From Roseovarius sp. Pro17 (GTDB lineage Bacteria > Pseudomonadota > Alphaproteobacteria > Rhodobacterales > Rhodobacteraceae): a stretch of DNA of 64,000 bases. Under the pieces are notes generated by a model that made no database searches, had not been told where the DNA came from, and saw only the letters and a program-made list of their open reading frames with translations. Made by a program: the position numbers and the translations under genes. The stretch lies in NCBI RefSeq assembly GCF_035599575.1, contig NZ_CP141179.1, positions 124,001 through 188,000 on the forward strand. The letters run 5' to 3'. This document shows positions 1-13,089 of this stretch, in pieces. Position 1 is the first letter of the stretch. Each line of letters opens with the position of its first letter.

Positions 1-286
1 TCTGCGAGTCGAATTGCAGACGTTCTTTCGGCTGCCGCGTTCGAACGGGATGGTATTCCCGATCCGGTGCTATCTCTGCTCGTTTCAGGATCTGATGACG
101 GTCCCGAAATGGGGCCGCCGGCTGCACCGCGTAATCCGCGATCTGCCTGATGAACTGGCAGAATACAAAGGATTTGCCGATAACCGGCCCATGATGCTGG
201 ACTATCTGGAAAAGTTCGACGATGGCCTGCCGACATCCCCCGGCATCTGGCCCGAGTTGGATAGCGAGCCGCCTCTGCAAAAGTGA
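1..286 (+). CDS. DUF3445 haem-dependent oxidative N-demethylase family protein, C-terminal part
   Basis: Only the last 95 or so codons are present; the frame is open from base 2 at the left edge, so the gene starts outside the window. The fragment opens with LRVELQTFFRLPRSNG followed by a hydrophobic strand and a helix ending near EYKGF. This is the usual tail of DUF3445, with an R-x-E-x-QT-x-x-RLP core. Known members include the alpha subunit of dimethylamine monooxygenase and haem-dependent oxidative N-demethylases. An N-demethylase fits the betaine and methylated-amine character of the next genes, but the exact substrate cannot be read from the tail alone. A strong terminator follows, so it is not in the operon downstream. 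Confidence 0.75.
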   Translation, partial: LRVELQTFFRLPRSNGMVFPIRCYLCSFQDLMTVPKWGRRLHRVIRDLPDELAEYKGFADNRPMMLDYLEKFDDGLPTSPGIWPELDSEPPLQK

Positions 287-306
287 GCGATGGCTGAGAA
301 ATCATA

Positions 307-334
307 AAGAGCGGTCCATCCGGGCCGCTCTTTT
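307..334 (+). terminator. Rho-independent terminator after the DUF3445 gene
   Basis: An 11-base stem (307-317 with 322-332, one G-T pair) closes a 4-base loop and runs into a T tract (331-334). The A run on the left side could also serve the converging XRE/cupin gene that ends at 368. Confidence 0.8.
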
Positions 335-367
335 CATATCTGCGCCCGGCTTATGGCACGCCCGGCT

Positions 368-1024
368 TTAGGTATTTTGCGGATAGCAGATGATCGACAG
401 GTACTTGCAGGGCAGCGTCACCAGCCGCTCGGGACCATGCGGCGCATCCGCGTCAAAGAACAGCGTGTCGCCGGGAAGCAGCGATACGACTGACTCTCCG
501 TGACGATAATCGACGGCACCCTCCAGCATATAGATCGTCTCGATCCCGCCATGCTGGAACGTCGGAAACACGTCCGACATGTCGCTGAGCGTGATCAGAT
601 ACGGCTCGACGATGACGCCCGAGCCGTTTGATCCGATGTGGCCCAGCAAATTATACTGATGGCCCGCGCGCGTACCCGCGCGCTCCAGCTCCACGCCTTC
701 GCCGCTCTTGGTATGCACGAATTCGCGGGTCTCTTCAAAACGGCGGAAAAATCCGGTAATCGGCACGCGCAGTGCATTCGCCAGCGTCTGCAGCGTGGTC
801 AGCGAAGGCGACGTATTGCCGTTCTCGATCTTGGACAGCATCCCGATGCTGAGACCAGTCTTGGCCGCCAGTTCGGCCACCGTGATCTCCTGCTTGCGGC
901 GGTGCGAGCGCAGCTCGCGGCCGATGGCGATCTCCAGCACGTTCTCTCGCTCTTCGCGGGGACAACGATGGGGATCTTGGGTCAGCCGTGCGGCCTCGCT
1001 CGTCGTAATTTTCTGAATTGTCAT
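368..1024 (-). CDS. XRE-family transcriptional regulator with C-terminal cupin domain
   Basis: The 218-residue protein has a helix-turn-helix of XRE type at about residues 34-90 (ELAAKTGLSIGMLSKIENG) and a cupin_2 barrel at about 135-210 (HGGIETIYMLEGAVDY, then PGDTLFFDADAPHGPE). This is the architecture of PuuR/SutR-like regulators that sense small molecules through the cupin. It is transcribed away from the ABC importer at 1383, across a 358-base gap, and converges on the DUF3445 gene. It may control either neighbour, perhaps in response to a methylated amine or betaine; that is inference from position only. Confidence 0.85.
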   Translation of the reverse strand: MTIQKITTSEAARLTQDPHRCPREERENVLEIAIGRELRSHRRKQEITVAELAAKTGLSIGMLSKIENGNTSPSLTTLQTLANALRVPITGFFRRFEETREFVHTKSGEGVELERAGTRAGHQYNLLGHIGSNGSGVIVEPYLITLSDMSDVFPTFQHGGIETIYMLEGAVDYRHGESVVSLLPGDTLFFDADAPHGPERLVTLPCKYLSIICYPQNT

Positions 1025-2324
<1,300 letters not shown>

Positions 2325-2351
2325 TCCACTCCCTCGACTGACCCCTTTAAC

Positions 2352-2384
2352 GCGACCCCGCCTGAGCCAATCGGACGGGGTCGC
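2352..2384 (+). terminator. Intercistronic hairpin after the binding-protein gene
   Basis: GCGACCCCG (2352-2360) pairs perfectly with CGGGGTCGC (2376-2384), followed by only three T residues. It lies between the binding protein and the ATPase gene. Such hairpins commonly leave more transcript for the binding protein than for the membrane parts, by attenuation or by 3' end protection. Confidence 0.6.
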
Positions 2385-2402
2385 TTTGCCTCAGGATGGA
2401 CC

Positions 2403-3422
2403 ATGAATCAGCAAACGCCCGTGATCACTTGCCAAAACGTTTGGAAGCTTTTCGGTAAGGACCCCGAAACATACCTTGCCACCCTGCCCGCCGGGCGCGG
2501 CTTTGAGGAAATTCGTGCCGATGGCTATATTGCGGGCGTCAAGGATGTCAGCATTGAGGTTAATCGCGGCGAAATGCTGGTAATCATGGGCCTCTCTGGG
2601 TCGGGAAAATCAACGCTGGTGCGTTGCTTTAGCCGCCTTCACGACATCACCGGCGGCACCATCACCGTCGAGGGGCAGGACGTGATGAAGCTCAGCGAAA
2701 AAGAGCTGATCGAACTGCGCCGCTCGAAAATGGGCATGGTGTTTCAGTCCTTTGGCCTGCTTCCGCATAGGACGGTGTTGGAAAACGTCGCCTTCCCGCT
2801 GGAAATGCGTGGCCAGGATCGCCATCAGCGCCGCGAGCGCGCGATGGAAGTTATCAAGCTGGTCGGGCTGGAAGGCCGCGAGGATTATTTCCCGCGTGAG
2901 ATGTCCGGTGGCCAGCAGCAGCGCGTCGGCATCGCCCGTAGCCTCGCCATCGAACCCGATATCTGGTTTCTGGACGAACCCTTTAGCGCGCTCGATCCGC
3001 TGATCCGGCGCGAGATGCAGGACGAATTCCTGCGGCTTCAGGAGATGCTATCCAAAACCATCGTTTTTATCACCCATGATTTCGACGAGGCGCTGCGCCT
3101 CGCCGATCGCATCGCCATCATGAAGGACGGCGCGGTTGAGCAATGCGATACACCCGATCAGATCGTGCTGCACCCCGCCACCGAATATGTTCGCAAGTTT
3201 ACCGAAGACATCGACAAGTCCCGTGTCGTTCATGCCAGCGTGCTGGCCCAGACAGACGTCACCGGCACTGGCGAACCTGTTGACGCCGGATTGACCGTGC
3301 ACAACATGGCGCAGTTGCTGGTGCAGGACACACGCGAGGCTATCCCGGTAACGCGTGCCGGCAAGGTCATCGGCGCATTCAAACGGACCGATGCGCTGGA
3401 AATCCTCGTGGGGTCGAACTGA
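2403..3422 (+). CDS. Glycine betaine/L-proline-type ABC transporter ATP-binding protein
   Basis: This is a ProV/OpuAA-like ATPase of 339 residues. It shows the family's N-terminal extension (WKLFGKDPE), Walker A GLSGSGKST at 63-71, the Q-loop in MVFQSFGLLPHR, the signature MSGGQQQR from about 167 and Walker B IWFLDEP at 187-193. The last 70 or so residues resemble a weak CBS pair, the ionic-strength sensor of OpuA, but the repeats are poorly conserved. The stop codon shares one base with the permease start (TGATG), so translation is coupled. Confidence 0.92.
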   Translation: MNQQTPVITCQNVWKLFGKDPETYLATLPAGRGFEEIRADGYIAGVKDVSIEVNRGEMLVIMGLSGSGKSTLVRCFSRLHDITGGTITVEGQDVMKLSEKELIELRRSKMGMVFQSFGLLPHRTVLENVAFPLEMRGQDRHQRRERAMEVIKLVGLEGREDYFPREMSGGQQQRVGIARSLAIEPDIWFLDEPFSALDPLIRREMQDEFLRLQEMLSKTIVFITHDFDEALRLADRIAIMKDGAVEQCDTPDQIVLHPATEYVRKFTEDIDKSRVVHASVLAQTDVTGTGEPVDAGLTVHNMAQLLVQDTREAIPVTRAGKVIGAFKRTDALEILVGSN

Positions 3423-5398
3423 TGGTGGCAACGACCGCTGACACGCAAGCCGGCCCTACTTTTACGCGCCCGCGCATGGTGCTGGTCCTTATTGGCATCG
3501 CGATCTTGCTGACGTTGCTGCAATATTCAGGCCTCTTGCCCGCCGCGCTGCACCGTCTGCCCGAAGCGTGGATACCGCCCTTTGCACCGTGGCTGGATGC
3601 GGCGTTCAATTTCGTCAAGGACGATCTGGGATTGCTGACCTTGACCCGGTTTCTGACCGAAGGCCTCGAATGGCTGCTGGATGTGACTGCAAACCTCTTG
3701 TTCGGGCAGCGACGCTGGCCTCATATCGGGCCGATTCCGTGGACGGCCATCGCCGCCGTCGCTGCTGTGATCGGCTATTATCTGGGCGGCTGGCGTATGG
3801 CGCTGCTGGGCGGGGGTGTGTTCGTCTGGACCGCCCTTATCGGCCAGTGGAAGATCGCGATGCAGACAGCCTCGGTGCTGGTCGTCGCGGCACCGCTTGC
3901 CTTTGTAATCGGCCTCGGCCTTGGTATTGCCGCGTGGAAATACGCGTGGGTGAGCCGCGCGATCAAGCCGGTGCTGTCGGTGCTGCAAACGCTGCCCTTC
4001 TTCACCTACCTGCTGCCAGCCGTCATCTTCTTTAAGGTAGGCCCAACGGCCGGCGCGGTCGCCACCACGGTCTATGCCATTCCGCCGATGGTTCTGATGA
4101 CGACGCTGGGCTTGCAAAAGGTGCCCCACGAGGTCGTCGAGGCGGGCCACATGAGCGGTTGCACCCGCTTTCAGCTATTGCGTCACGTCTATCTGCCCTC
4201 GGCGCGGACCGAAATTCTGGTCGGCGTGAACCAAGTCATCATGCTGAGCCTTGCCATGGTCGTTCTGACTGCATTCATCGGCATGCCGGGCCTTGGCGCG
4301 AAATTGCTGGCGATGATGGGCAGTTTTAAACTTGGCCGTTCGTTTGAGATCGGTGTGACTATCGTGTTGCTCGCCGTCATGCTGGACCGCATGTCCAAGG
4401 CATGGGCGATGAAGCAGCCGGAGCATTTCGAGCGCGGCACGCCGTGGTGGAAGCGGCACATCCTGCTGCTGACCGGCATCGGCGCATTCGTGTTTTTCTG
4501 CATCCTCGGTCAGTTCGTCGAGGTCGCCACCGATATTGGGCGCAAGCAGAACTTCAGCCAAGGCAAGGAAATCGACGACCTGATGAAGAATTTCCTGGCG
4601 CTGGACTGGGTCAATGCCATCACCGGCGGCATCCGTTATTTCCTGAACGTCAAGGTGCTGATCCCCTTCCGCAACTTCCTGCTTAGCATCCCGACGCCCG
4701 CGCTGATCCTGCTCGTTTCGGCCTTTGCGCTGTGGCTGGGAGGGCGCAAACAGGCGTTGCTAGCGGCGCTGTTCTTTGGCCTCGTTGCGTGGTCGGGATG
4801 GTGGGACCGGTCTGTCATCACACTGTATTCCGTGATTTCGGCGGTTTTGCTTGCCATGCTCTTCGGCCTTCCGCTGGGCATCGTGGCAGCGCGTAGTGAC
4901 AAGTGGTCGCGCCGGGTTTTGCTGGCCTGCGACACGGCACAGACGTTTCCCAGCTTTATCTACCTCATCCCGGCAATCATGCTGTTCGGCATCACCGACG
5001 TCGCTGTGATCTTTTCGATCCTGATATTCGCCATGGTGCCGCTGACACGCTACACGATCGAGGGATTGCGCACCGTGCCAGAGGAAATGCTGGAGGCCGC
5101 TGACATGTCCGGCGCCACAAGGCGGCAAAAGCTGTGGAAGGTGCAATTGCCGCTGGCGCTGCCGACGATGGCTGTCGGGTTCAATCAGGCGATCATGTTC
5201 GCGTTCTTCATGGTCATCATTGCAGCCTTTATCGGCACGCAGGATCTGGGACAGGAGTTGCAGCGCACACTGGCGGGCACCGATATGGGCAAGAACTTTG
5301 TCCTTGGTATCTGTGTGTCGCTGATGGCGCTGACCTTTGATCTGACGATCCTGAAATGGGCGAACGATCAGAAAAAGACGCTGGGGCTGGCCGAGTAA
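3422..5398 (+). CDS. Double-length ABC permease, betaine type (two fused permease domains)
   Basis: The 658-residue protein holds two ProW-like permease units in one chain. Each has its own EAA coupling loop: EAGHMSGCTRFQLLRHVYLP around residue 240 and EAADMSGATRRQKLWKVQLP around residue 560. Hydrophobic helices surround both. In the usual ProVWX or OpuA systems a single permease forms a homodimer; here the fused chain probably supplies both halves of the channel. Such duplications are common in Rhodobacteraceae betaine importers. It converges on the LysR gene with only five bases between the stop codons. Confidence 0.9.
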   Translation: MVATTADTQAGPTFTRPRMVLVLIGIAILLTLLQYSGLLPAALHRLPEAWIPPFAPWLDAAFNFVKDDLGLLTLTRFLTEGLEWLLDVTANLLFGQRRWPHIGPIPWTAIAAVAAVIGYYLGGWRMALLGGGVFVWTALIGQWKIAMQTASVLVVAAPLAFVIGLGLGIAAWKYAWVSRAIKPVLSVLQTLPFFTYLLPAVIFFKVGPTAGAVATTVYAIPPMVLMTTLGLQKVPHEVVEAGHMSGCTRFQLLRHVYLPSARTEILVGVNQVIMLSLAMVVLTAFIGMPGLGAKLLAMMGSFKLGRSFEIGVTIVLLAVMLDRMSKAWAMKQPEHFERGTPWWKRHILLLTGIGAFVFFCILGQFVEVATDIGRKQNFSQGKEIDDLMKNFLALDWVNAITGGIRYFLNVKVLIPFRNFLLSIPTPALILLVSAFALWLGGRKQALLAALFFGLVAWSGWWDRSVITLYSVISAVLLAMLFGLPLGIVAARSDKWSRRVLLACDTAQTFPSFIYLIPAIMLFGITDVAVIFSILIFAMVPLTRYTIEGLRTVPEEMLEAADMSGATRRQKLWKVQLPLALPTMAVGFNQAIMFAFFMVIIAAFIGTQDLGQELQRTLAGTDMGKNFVLGICVSLMALTFDLTILKWANDQKKTLGLAE

Positions 5399-5403
5399 AT
5401 ACC

Positions 5404-8058
<2,655 letters not shown>

Positions 8059-8182
8059 GCCAGTTGGGGCGACGCCGCTGGATATTTGGAGGGCGACAGT
8101 TGGGTTTGAGCATGTCCGCAAAGGGTGTTGGGCTGCTTTGAGCCCATTTCGACATTGCTGCGTCGCGCCTGAGTGTCTGCTG

Positions 8183-8647
8183 CTACGCGGGCAAGTCGAT
8201 CCGCATATGTGGAAGCGTCCGGCCAGGAATCGAAGCTGATGGCACGCGACCGATCGTAGAGAAGCCAAGCTTGCGGTAAAATGCTTCTGCCTCAGGGTCA
8301 GCGTCGAGATGGAGCGCCGTCAAGTTCTTCTCTCGCGCCAATCTCTTCACTGTGGCCCATAGCAATCGCCCTACGCCACGCCTTTGCCAATCAGGGTGAA
8401 CGAACAGTGCCGCGACCTCGCCAACCTGTTCATCCTCGTTAATTTTCAGACATACAAACCCGCAGGGGATGTGACTTTCCGCGACCCAATATTTGTCTGC
8501 CTTCAATAGGTCGGCGGTGACACGCAGTTCGTCAGCACAGGCCACCATGAAAGTATCGTCATAACCGTTTGACTGCTTGGACATCATTGCCAGTGTCGTC
8601 AGAGCTTCGGCATCATCTTTTCGTGCTGGTCGGATTGTCACGTCCAC
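8183..8647 (-). CDS. GNAT-family N-acetyltransferase
   Basis: The 154 residues form one GNAT domain. The acetyl-CoA loop is HPDWQRRGVGRLLW (the R/Q-x-x-G-x-G/A motif), and the C-terminal AEAFYRKLGF segment is typical of small-molecule or peptide acetyltransferases. The substrate cannot be told. It faces tmpB, with about 120 bases between the two stops in which no gene was found. Confidence 0.85.
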   Translation of the reverse strand: MDVTIRPARKDDAEALTTLAMMSKQSNGYDDTFMVACADELRVTADLLKADKYWVAESHIPCGFVCLKINEDEQVGEVAALFVHPDWQRRGVGRLLWATVKRLAREKNLTALHLDADPEAEAFYRKLGFSTIGRVPSASIPGRTLPHMRIDLPA

Positions 8648-8852
8648 GGATGTTCACGCCTCTTCGACTGCTATCCACTCATGTCATATCACAACAGGCC
8701 TCGTATCGCAGCCAGTGGGTGACAGCAAAATCCGCGAGGCCGACCTCCACACTTTGCGTACGTCTTCTATTTTTGCGCATCGGCAGCGTTCACCGACGTT
8801 AGTCGAGATCAAGCATTTGCAAAACAAGGCGCGGGATGATCGGCATGAGGAA
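8648..8852. other. Intergenic stretch upstream of the acetyltransferase, no gene seen
   Basis: An open frame at 8577-8972 crosses this stretch but runs antisense to the tRNA and the acetyltransferase and has no family features. I see nothing beyond the probable acetyltransferase promoter and the 3' flank of the tRNA. Confidence 0.5.
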
Positions 8853-8927
8853 TGGTGCTGTGAGAGAGGATTGAACTCTCGACCTCACCCTTACCAAGGG
8901 TGTGCTCTGCCACTGAGCTACCACAGC
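8853..8927 (-). tRNA. tRNA-Thr (anticodon GGT)
   Basis: Read on the minus strand, the gene starts GCTGTGG and ends TCACAGC-A-CCA, with CCA encoded. The D arm is AGCTCAGTGGCAGAGC, the anticodon stem CACCC/GGGTG encloses TTGGTAA, and the T arm is GAGAG-TTCAATC-CTCTC. The seven-pair acceptor has one G-T pair. Loop bases 34-36 read GGT, giving threonine. The tRNA body without CCA is 8856-8927. Confidence 0.97.
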
Positions 8928-9009
8928 AATCGGGCGCTGATTAGACGCTTATGCCCCTTGGCGCAAGCCTAATCTGGACCCGCCCGGATGCGTCATGTAA
9001 AGACGGCGC

Positions 9010-9186
9010 ATGAGTGGCAAGCACCCCCCGAAACAGCCCCGCAGCGAGGCGGACATTCGCGCAGATCGACTAAAGCAGGCGCTGAAGGCCAATCTGGCAC
9101 GACGCAAGGCGCAGGCGCGTGTGCGCGGGGACGGCAAGACAGGCAATGAAGGCGGCCCCGATACGGGCGGCGAGCAAAAGGGCTAG
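9010..9186 (+). CDS. Small basic hypothetical protein upstream of murA
   Basis: A 58-residue frame starts [20 protein letters not shown] and continues as a charged helix ([19 protein letters not shown]) and a Gly-rich tail. It ends seven bases before the murA start, so the two are probably cotranscribed. Composition and GC pattern match the neighbours. Short proteins of this type lie before murA in relatives, as I recall, but I know no function. The helix is rich in Lys and Arg and could bind RNA or acidic partners. Confidence 0.65.
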   Translation: MSGKHPPKQPRSEADIRADRLKQALKANLARRKAQARVRGDGKTGNEGGPDTGGEQKG

Positions 9187-9193
9187 AAGGTAT

Positions 9194-10462
9194 ATGGACA
9201 GCATCATCGTGACGGGCAACGGCCCGCTCAGCGGCACGATTCCCATCGCGGGGGCAAAGAATGCGTGCCTGACGCTGATGCCCGCGACCCTGCTCAGCGA
9301 CGAGCCGCTGACGCTGACCAATGCGCCGCGCCTCAGCGATATCCGCACGATGTCGGAGCTGCTGACGTCGCTGGGCGCCGAGGTGTCGACGTTGCAGGGC
9401 GGGCAGGTGATCGCCATGTCCAGCCATGCGCTGACCAGTCAGCGAGCGGACTATGACATCGTGCGCAAGATGCGTGCGTCGATCCTTGTCCTTGGGCCTT
9501 TGCTGGCGCGGTTCGGTCATGCCGAGGTGTCGCTACCCGGTGGTTGCGCCATCGGCGCGCGTCCTGTCGATCTGCATCTGAAAGCGCTTGAGGCGATGGG
9601 CGCGGAGCTGGAACTGAAAGAAGGTTACGTGCACGCATCGGCCCCCGGCGGGCTAAAGGGCGGCATCGTCGAATTTCCTTTTGTGTCGGTCGGCGCGACG
9701 GAAAACGCTTTGATGGCCGCGACATTGGCCAAGGGGACAACGGTCCTGAAATGCGCCGCGCGCGAGCCCGAGATTGTCGATCTGGCTGATTGCTTGCGCA
9801 AGATGGGCGCGCAGATCGAGGGCGACGGCACCGGCACGATCACCATTCAGGGCGTCGATTGCCTGCACGGCGCGACGCATCCGGTCGTCACCGACCGGAT
9901 CGAGCTGGGCACGTACATGCTGGCCCCCGCTATCTGCGGCGGCGAGGTGGAATGCCTCGGCGGGCGGATCGATCTGCTGGCGGCGTTCTGTGAAAAGCTG
10001 GATGCTGCGGGGATCTCGGTGACCGAGACAGACAAGGGCCTGAAGGTCGCGCGAAAGAATGGCGATATCCGCGCAGTTGACGTGGCGACCCAGCCGTTCC
10101 CCGGCTTTCCCACTGATTTGCAGGCGCAGTTCATGGCGCTGATGTGCACCGCCAACGGCACTTCTGTGCTGGAGGAGACGATTTTTGAGAACCGTTTCAT
10201 GCACGCGCCCGAATTGATCCGCATGGGCGCCGATATCGACGTGCATGGTGGTCATGCAACGGTCAAGGGCGTCAAATCGCTCAAGGGCGCGCCGGTCATG
10301 GCGACCGATCTGCGTGCGTCGGTCTCGCTGATCCTTGCGGGCCTCGCGGCTGAGGGCGAGACGATAGTGAACCGTGTGTACCATTTGGATCGCGGCTATG
10401 AGCATGTCGAGGACAAGCTGAGCGCTGTCGGCGCGAAAATCGAGCGGGTGTCAGGTCAATGA
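9194..10462 (+). CDS. murA: UDP-N-acetylglucosamine 1-carboxyvinyltransferase
   Basis: MurA transfers enolpyruvate from PEP to UDP-GlcNAc, the first committed step of peptidoglycan synthesis in the cytoplasm. The 422-residue length is standard. The N-terminal [17 protein letters not shown] loop holds the PEP-binding Lys-Asn, and the catalytic Cys is C118 in [10 protein letters not shown] (C115 in E. coli). Having Cys and not Asp here predicts the fosfomycin-sensitive form. I chose the start at 9194, which matches the family N terminus; a longer frame from 9119 overlaps the small basic gene. It overlaps the DUF2948 gene by four bases. Confidence 0.97.
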   Translation: MDSIIVTGNGPLSGTIPIAGAKNACLTLMPATLLSDEPLTLTNAPRLSDIRTMSELLTSLGAEVSTLQGGQVIAMSSHALTSQRADYDIVRKMRASILVLGPLLARFGHAEVSLPGGCAIGARPVDLHLKALEAMGAELELKEGYVHASAPGGLKGGIVEFPFVSVGATENALMAATLAKGTTVLKCAAREPEIVDLADCLRKMGAQIEGDGTGTITIQGVDCLHGATHPVVTDRIELGTYMLAPAICGGEVECLGGRIDLLAAFCEKLDAAGISVTETDKGLKVARKNGDIRAVDVATQPFPGFPTDLQAQFMALMCTANGTSVLEETIFENRFMHAPELIRMGADIDVHGGHATVKGVKSLKGAPVMATDLRASVSLILAGLAAEGETIVNRVYHLDRGYEHVEDKLSAVGAKIERVSGQ

Positions 10463-10947
10463 ACAAGCCAGTGAGCGATGACGCCAGATTTGAGGACGCG
10501 CGCGAGACTTCGTTGAACCTCGGCGCGCTGGATATGGACGATTTACAGGTGATCTCGGGGTTGGCGCAGGATGCTGTTTTCCCGATTGCCGAGATGAAAT
10601 GGCAAAAAGGTGCGCGCCGCTTTGCGCTGCTGATCAATCGTTTCCGCTGGGAGGATGACAGCGCCGCCCGCCATGCGCCCGAGCGGGTGCAATCGCTGCT
10701 GATTGTCGATAACGTTCTGCATGTCGCCAGCCAAGGCATCGACCGCGCCGACAAGGATCTGATCCTGTCGCTGCTCAGCGTCACGTTTGAGCCGGGCGAG
10801 GATGGCACGGGCCATGTCCTGCTGACCCTTGCGGGCGACGGCGCAATCCGGCTGCAGGTCGAGGCGCTGGATGCCACGCTCAAGGACGTGACCCGCCCCT
10901 ATGTTGCCCCCTCGGGCAAGACGCCCCAGCACCCTGAGGTAAGCTGA
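10459..10947 (+). CDS. DUF2948 family protein
   Basis: This is a 162-residue cytoplasmic protein matching the DUF2948 pattern: [20 protein letters not shown], then [21 protein letters not shown], then the [20 protein letters not shown] strand and a [22 protein letters not shown] tail. The family is almost confined to Alphaproteobacteria and commonly lies between murA and hisD. Function is unknown. The ATGA overlap with murA and the one-base gap to the next gene point to one operon. Confidence 0.88.
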   Translation: MNKPVSDDARFEDARETSLNLGALDMDDLQVISGLAQDAVFPIAEMKWQKGARRFALLINRFRWEDDSAARHAPERVQSLLIVDNVLHVASQGIDRADKDLILSLLSVTFEPGEDGTGHVLLTLAGDGAIRLQVEALDATLKDVTRPYVAPSGKTPQHPEVS

Positions 10948-10948
10948 T

Positions 10949-11698
10949 ATGAAGAAAACCCTACTGAGCGCCGGTGTTCTGGTGCTGATCCTCGTTGGTA
11001 TTCTGCTGGTCCGTCCTAGCTGGCTGGGCCGGGGCAGCGTGTCGCCTGCGCAGGTCGAGGCGATGATGGCCAAGACCGATTTTGCCACCGGCCTCGCCGC
11101 TATCCAAGAGGCGTTTCCGGGCGAATACGACGTGTTTCTGCAAAACACCGCTGATATGGCAAACGCGGGTAAGGACGACCCGAACCTGAGCGCGCGCATG
11201 TTCGATGCATCGCGCGCCTTCACCAGCCAGTTGCGCCGTGACAACGCGCATTATATCGGGGCGGCCCCCGTGGATGCCCTGCGCGAAGTCCAGGCTCTCA
11301 ACGGGCAGATGTTGCATTTTCTGGCGGCTGATCCGGAGCTTTGCGCGCTCTATGCCGGGGCTGGGTTAGAGGGGTTCACTCAGGGGCAGGCCTTGCGGCT
11401 GGACAGTGATCTGCTGTCCAAGCTTCTGGCCGCGTCGATGCGTGCGATGGCGGCGGGGCGCGATACACCCGCTCAGCACACTCCGCCCAGCGATGCAGAC
11501 CGCGCCGAGCTGATCGAAGGCTGGATGGACGCCAACCAACTGGACGCCGAGGCGGCTGAGGTGGTCTTTCAGAACCGCATTTCCGACCCCCGGTTTTGCA
11601 CGATAGCCACGCAGTTTCAGGACTATTTGGTCGAGACGAAAACACCCGCCGTTGACAGGGTCATGGTGGACGTTTCAACCGCCATGGCCGCGCAGTAA
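10949..11698 (+). CDS. Hypothetical membrane-anchored or exported protein
   Basis: The 249-residue product begins with one strong hydrophobic segment (LLSAGVLVLILVGILLV, residues 5-21), a signal anchor or signal peptide. The rest is a helical, soluble domain with LRRDNAHYIGAAPVDALREV near the middle and three Cys residues. I do not recognise the family. It lies in the murA-DUF2948-hisD block with very short spacing, so it is probably cotranscribed, but nothing links it clearly to cell wall or histidine synthesis. Confidence 0.75.
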   Translation: MKKTLLSAGVLVLILVGILLVRPSWLGRGSVSPAQVEAMMAKTDFATGLAAIQEAFPGEYDVFLQNTADMANAGKDDPNLSARMFDASRAFTSQLRRDNAHYIGAAPVDALREVQALNGQMLHFLAADPELCALYAGAGLEGFTQGQALRLDSDLLSKLLAASMRAMAAGRDTPAQHTPPSDADRAELIEGWMDANQLDAEAAEVVFQNRISDPRFCTIATQFQDYLVETKTPAVDRVMVDVSTAMAAQ

Positions 11699-11720
11699 CG
11701 CCCTAGCCAAGGATCACCTG

Positions 11721-13022
11721 ATGCCCCGTTTCCTCGATCATGCCGCACCTGAGTTCGAGGCCGAGTTTACTGCGCTGCTGAATGCCAAGCGTGAGGATAG
11801 CCCCGATGTGGACGACACCGTTGCTGCCATCATCGCGGACGTGCGTGCGCGCGGCGACGCCGCGGTGATTGAGTTGACCGAGCGGTTCGACCGCATCGCT
11901 TTGACACCCGAAACCATGCGCCTGAGCGCGGCAGAGATCGCGCAAGCAGCCGATCAGGTGACGCCGGATGTGCGCGCCGCGCTGGAACTGGCCGCCGCCC
12001 GCATCCGGGCTTACCACGCGCGCCAAATGCCGAGTGATGACAGTTGGGTGGACGACACCGGCGCGACCCTAGGCTGGCGCTGGACGCCGGTGGATGCCGC
12101 TGGCCTCTATGTGCCGGGGGGGATCGCGACCTATCCCAGCTCGGTGCTGATGAACGCAATCCCGGCCAAGGTCGCAGGCGTTTCGCGCCTTGCGATGGTC
12201 GTGCCGACGCCGGACGGCGCGCTGAACCCCGCTGTGCTGGCTGCCGCGCAAATCGCCGGCGTCGATGAAATCTACCGCATCGGCGGCGCGCAGGCCGTCG
12301 CGGCGCTGGCCTATGGCACCGAAACGATTGCGCCCGTGGACAAGATCACCGGCCCCGGCAACGCCTATGTTGCGGCCGCCAAGCGCCGCGTTTTCGGCAA
12401 AGTCGGCATCGACATGATCGCCGGGCCGTCCGAGATTTTGGTCATCGCCGACGCCGAAAATGATCCGGACTGGATCGCCCTCGATATGCTCAGTCAGGCC
12501 GAACATGACGAAAGCGCTCAGTCGATCCTGATCACCACCGACGCCGGTTTTGGTCAAAAGGTGGCGAACGCCATCGACGCTCGCCTGCAAACGCTGGAGA
12601 GGCGCGCGATTGCCGGGGCCAGTTGGCGCGACTTCGGCGCGATCATCACTGTGCCGGACCTCGACACCGCCGCGCAGCTATCGGACCGCATCGCGCCTGA
12701 GCATCTGGAACTGTGCGTGGCCGATGCCAATGCCCTCAGCGCCAAGATCAATCATGCGGGCGCTATTTTCCTTGGCCAATGGACGCCCGAGGCGATTGGC
12801 GACTATGTCGGTGGGCCGAACCATGTGCTGCCCACCGCCCGCTCTGCGCGGTTCTCGTCCGGTCTGGGTGTGCTCGACTTCCTCAAGCGCACGACGCTGG
12901 CCCGCATGACACCCGAGGCGCTGCGCGCCATCGGCCCTGCGGCGGAAACGCTGGCGAAATCCGAAAGCCTTGAGGCGCATGGCCTGTCGGTGCGCGCGCG
13001 CATCAGCAAGCTGAATGGCTAG
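11721..13022 (+). CDS. hisD: Histidinol dehydrogenase
   Basis: HisD performs the last two oxidations of histidine synthesis, L-histidinol to L-histidine, with NAD and zinc. The 433-residue length is normal. Key segments are GGIATYPSSVLMNAIPAKVAG, KITGPGNAYVAAAKR, the EHDES motif of the active site and IAPEHLEL. The start at 11721 (MPRFLDHAAPEFEAEF) fits the family; an earlier in-frame start at 11652 lies inside the previous gene. Other his genes are not adjacent; hisC is at 57814. Confidence 0.97.
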   Translation: MPRFLDHAAPEFEAEFTALLNAKREDSPDVDDTVAAIIADVRARGDAAVIELTERFDRIALTPETMRLSAAEIAQAADQVTPDVRAALELAAARIRAYHARQMPSDDSWVDDTGATLGWRWTPVDAAGLYVPGGIATYPSSVLMNAIPAKVAGVSRLAMVVPTPDGALNPAVLAAAQIAGVDEIYRIGGAQAVAALAYGTETIAPVDKITGPGNAYVAAAKRRVFGKVGIDMIAGPSEILVIADAENDPDWIALDMLSQAEHDESAQSILITTDAGFGQKVANAIDARLQTLERRAIAGASWRDFGAIITVPDLDTAAQLSDRIAPEHLELCVADANALSAKINHAGAIFLGQWTPEAIGDYVGGPNHVLPTARSARFSSGLGVLDFLKRTTLARMTPEALRAIGPAAETLAKSESLEAHGLSVRARISKLNG

Positions 13023-13089
13023 GGGCATTGCCCCGTCGGTGCGCGCGCGTTACTGCTGATCCCGACAACAGCCGCGCGAAAGACCACCC

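Noticed and set aside
8577..8972. An open frame of 131 codons on the plus strand across the tRNA region
   Set aside because: It runs antisense through tRNA-Thr and the acetyltransferase start and has no recognisable domain.
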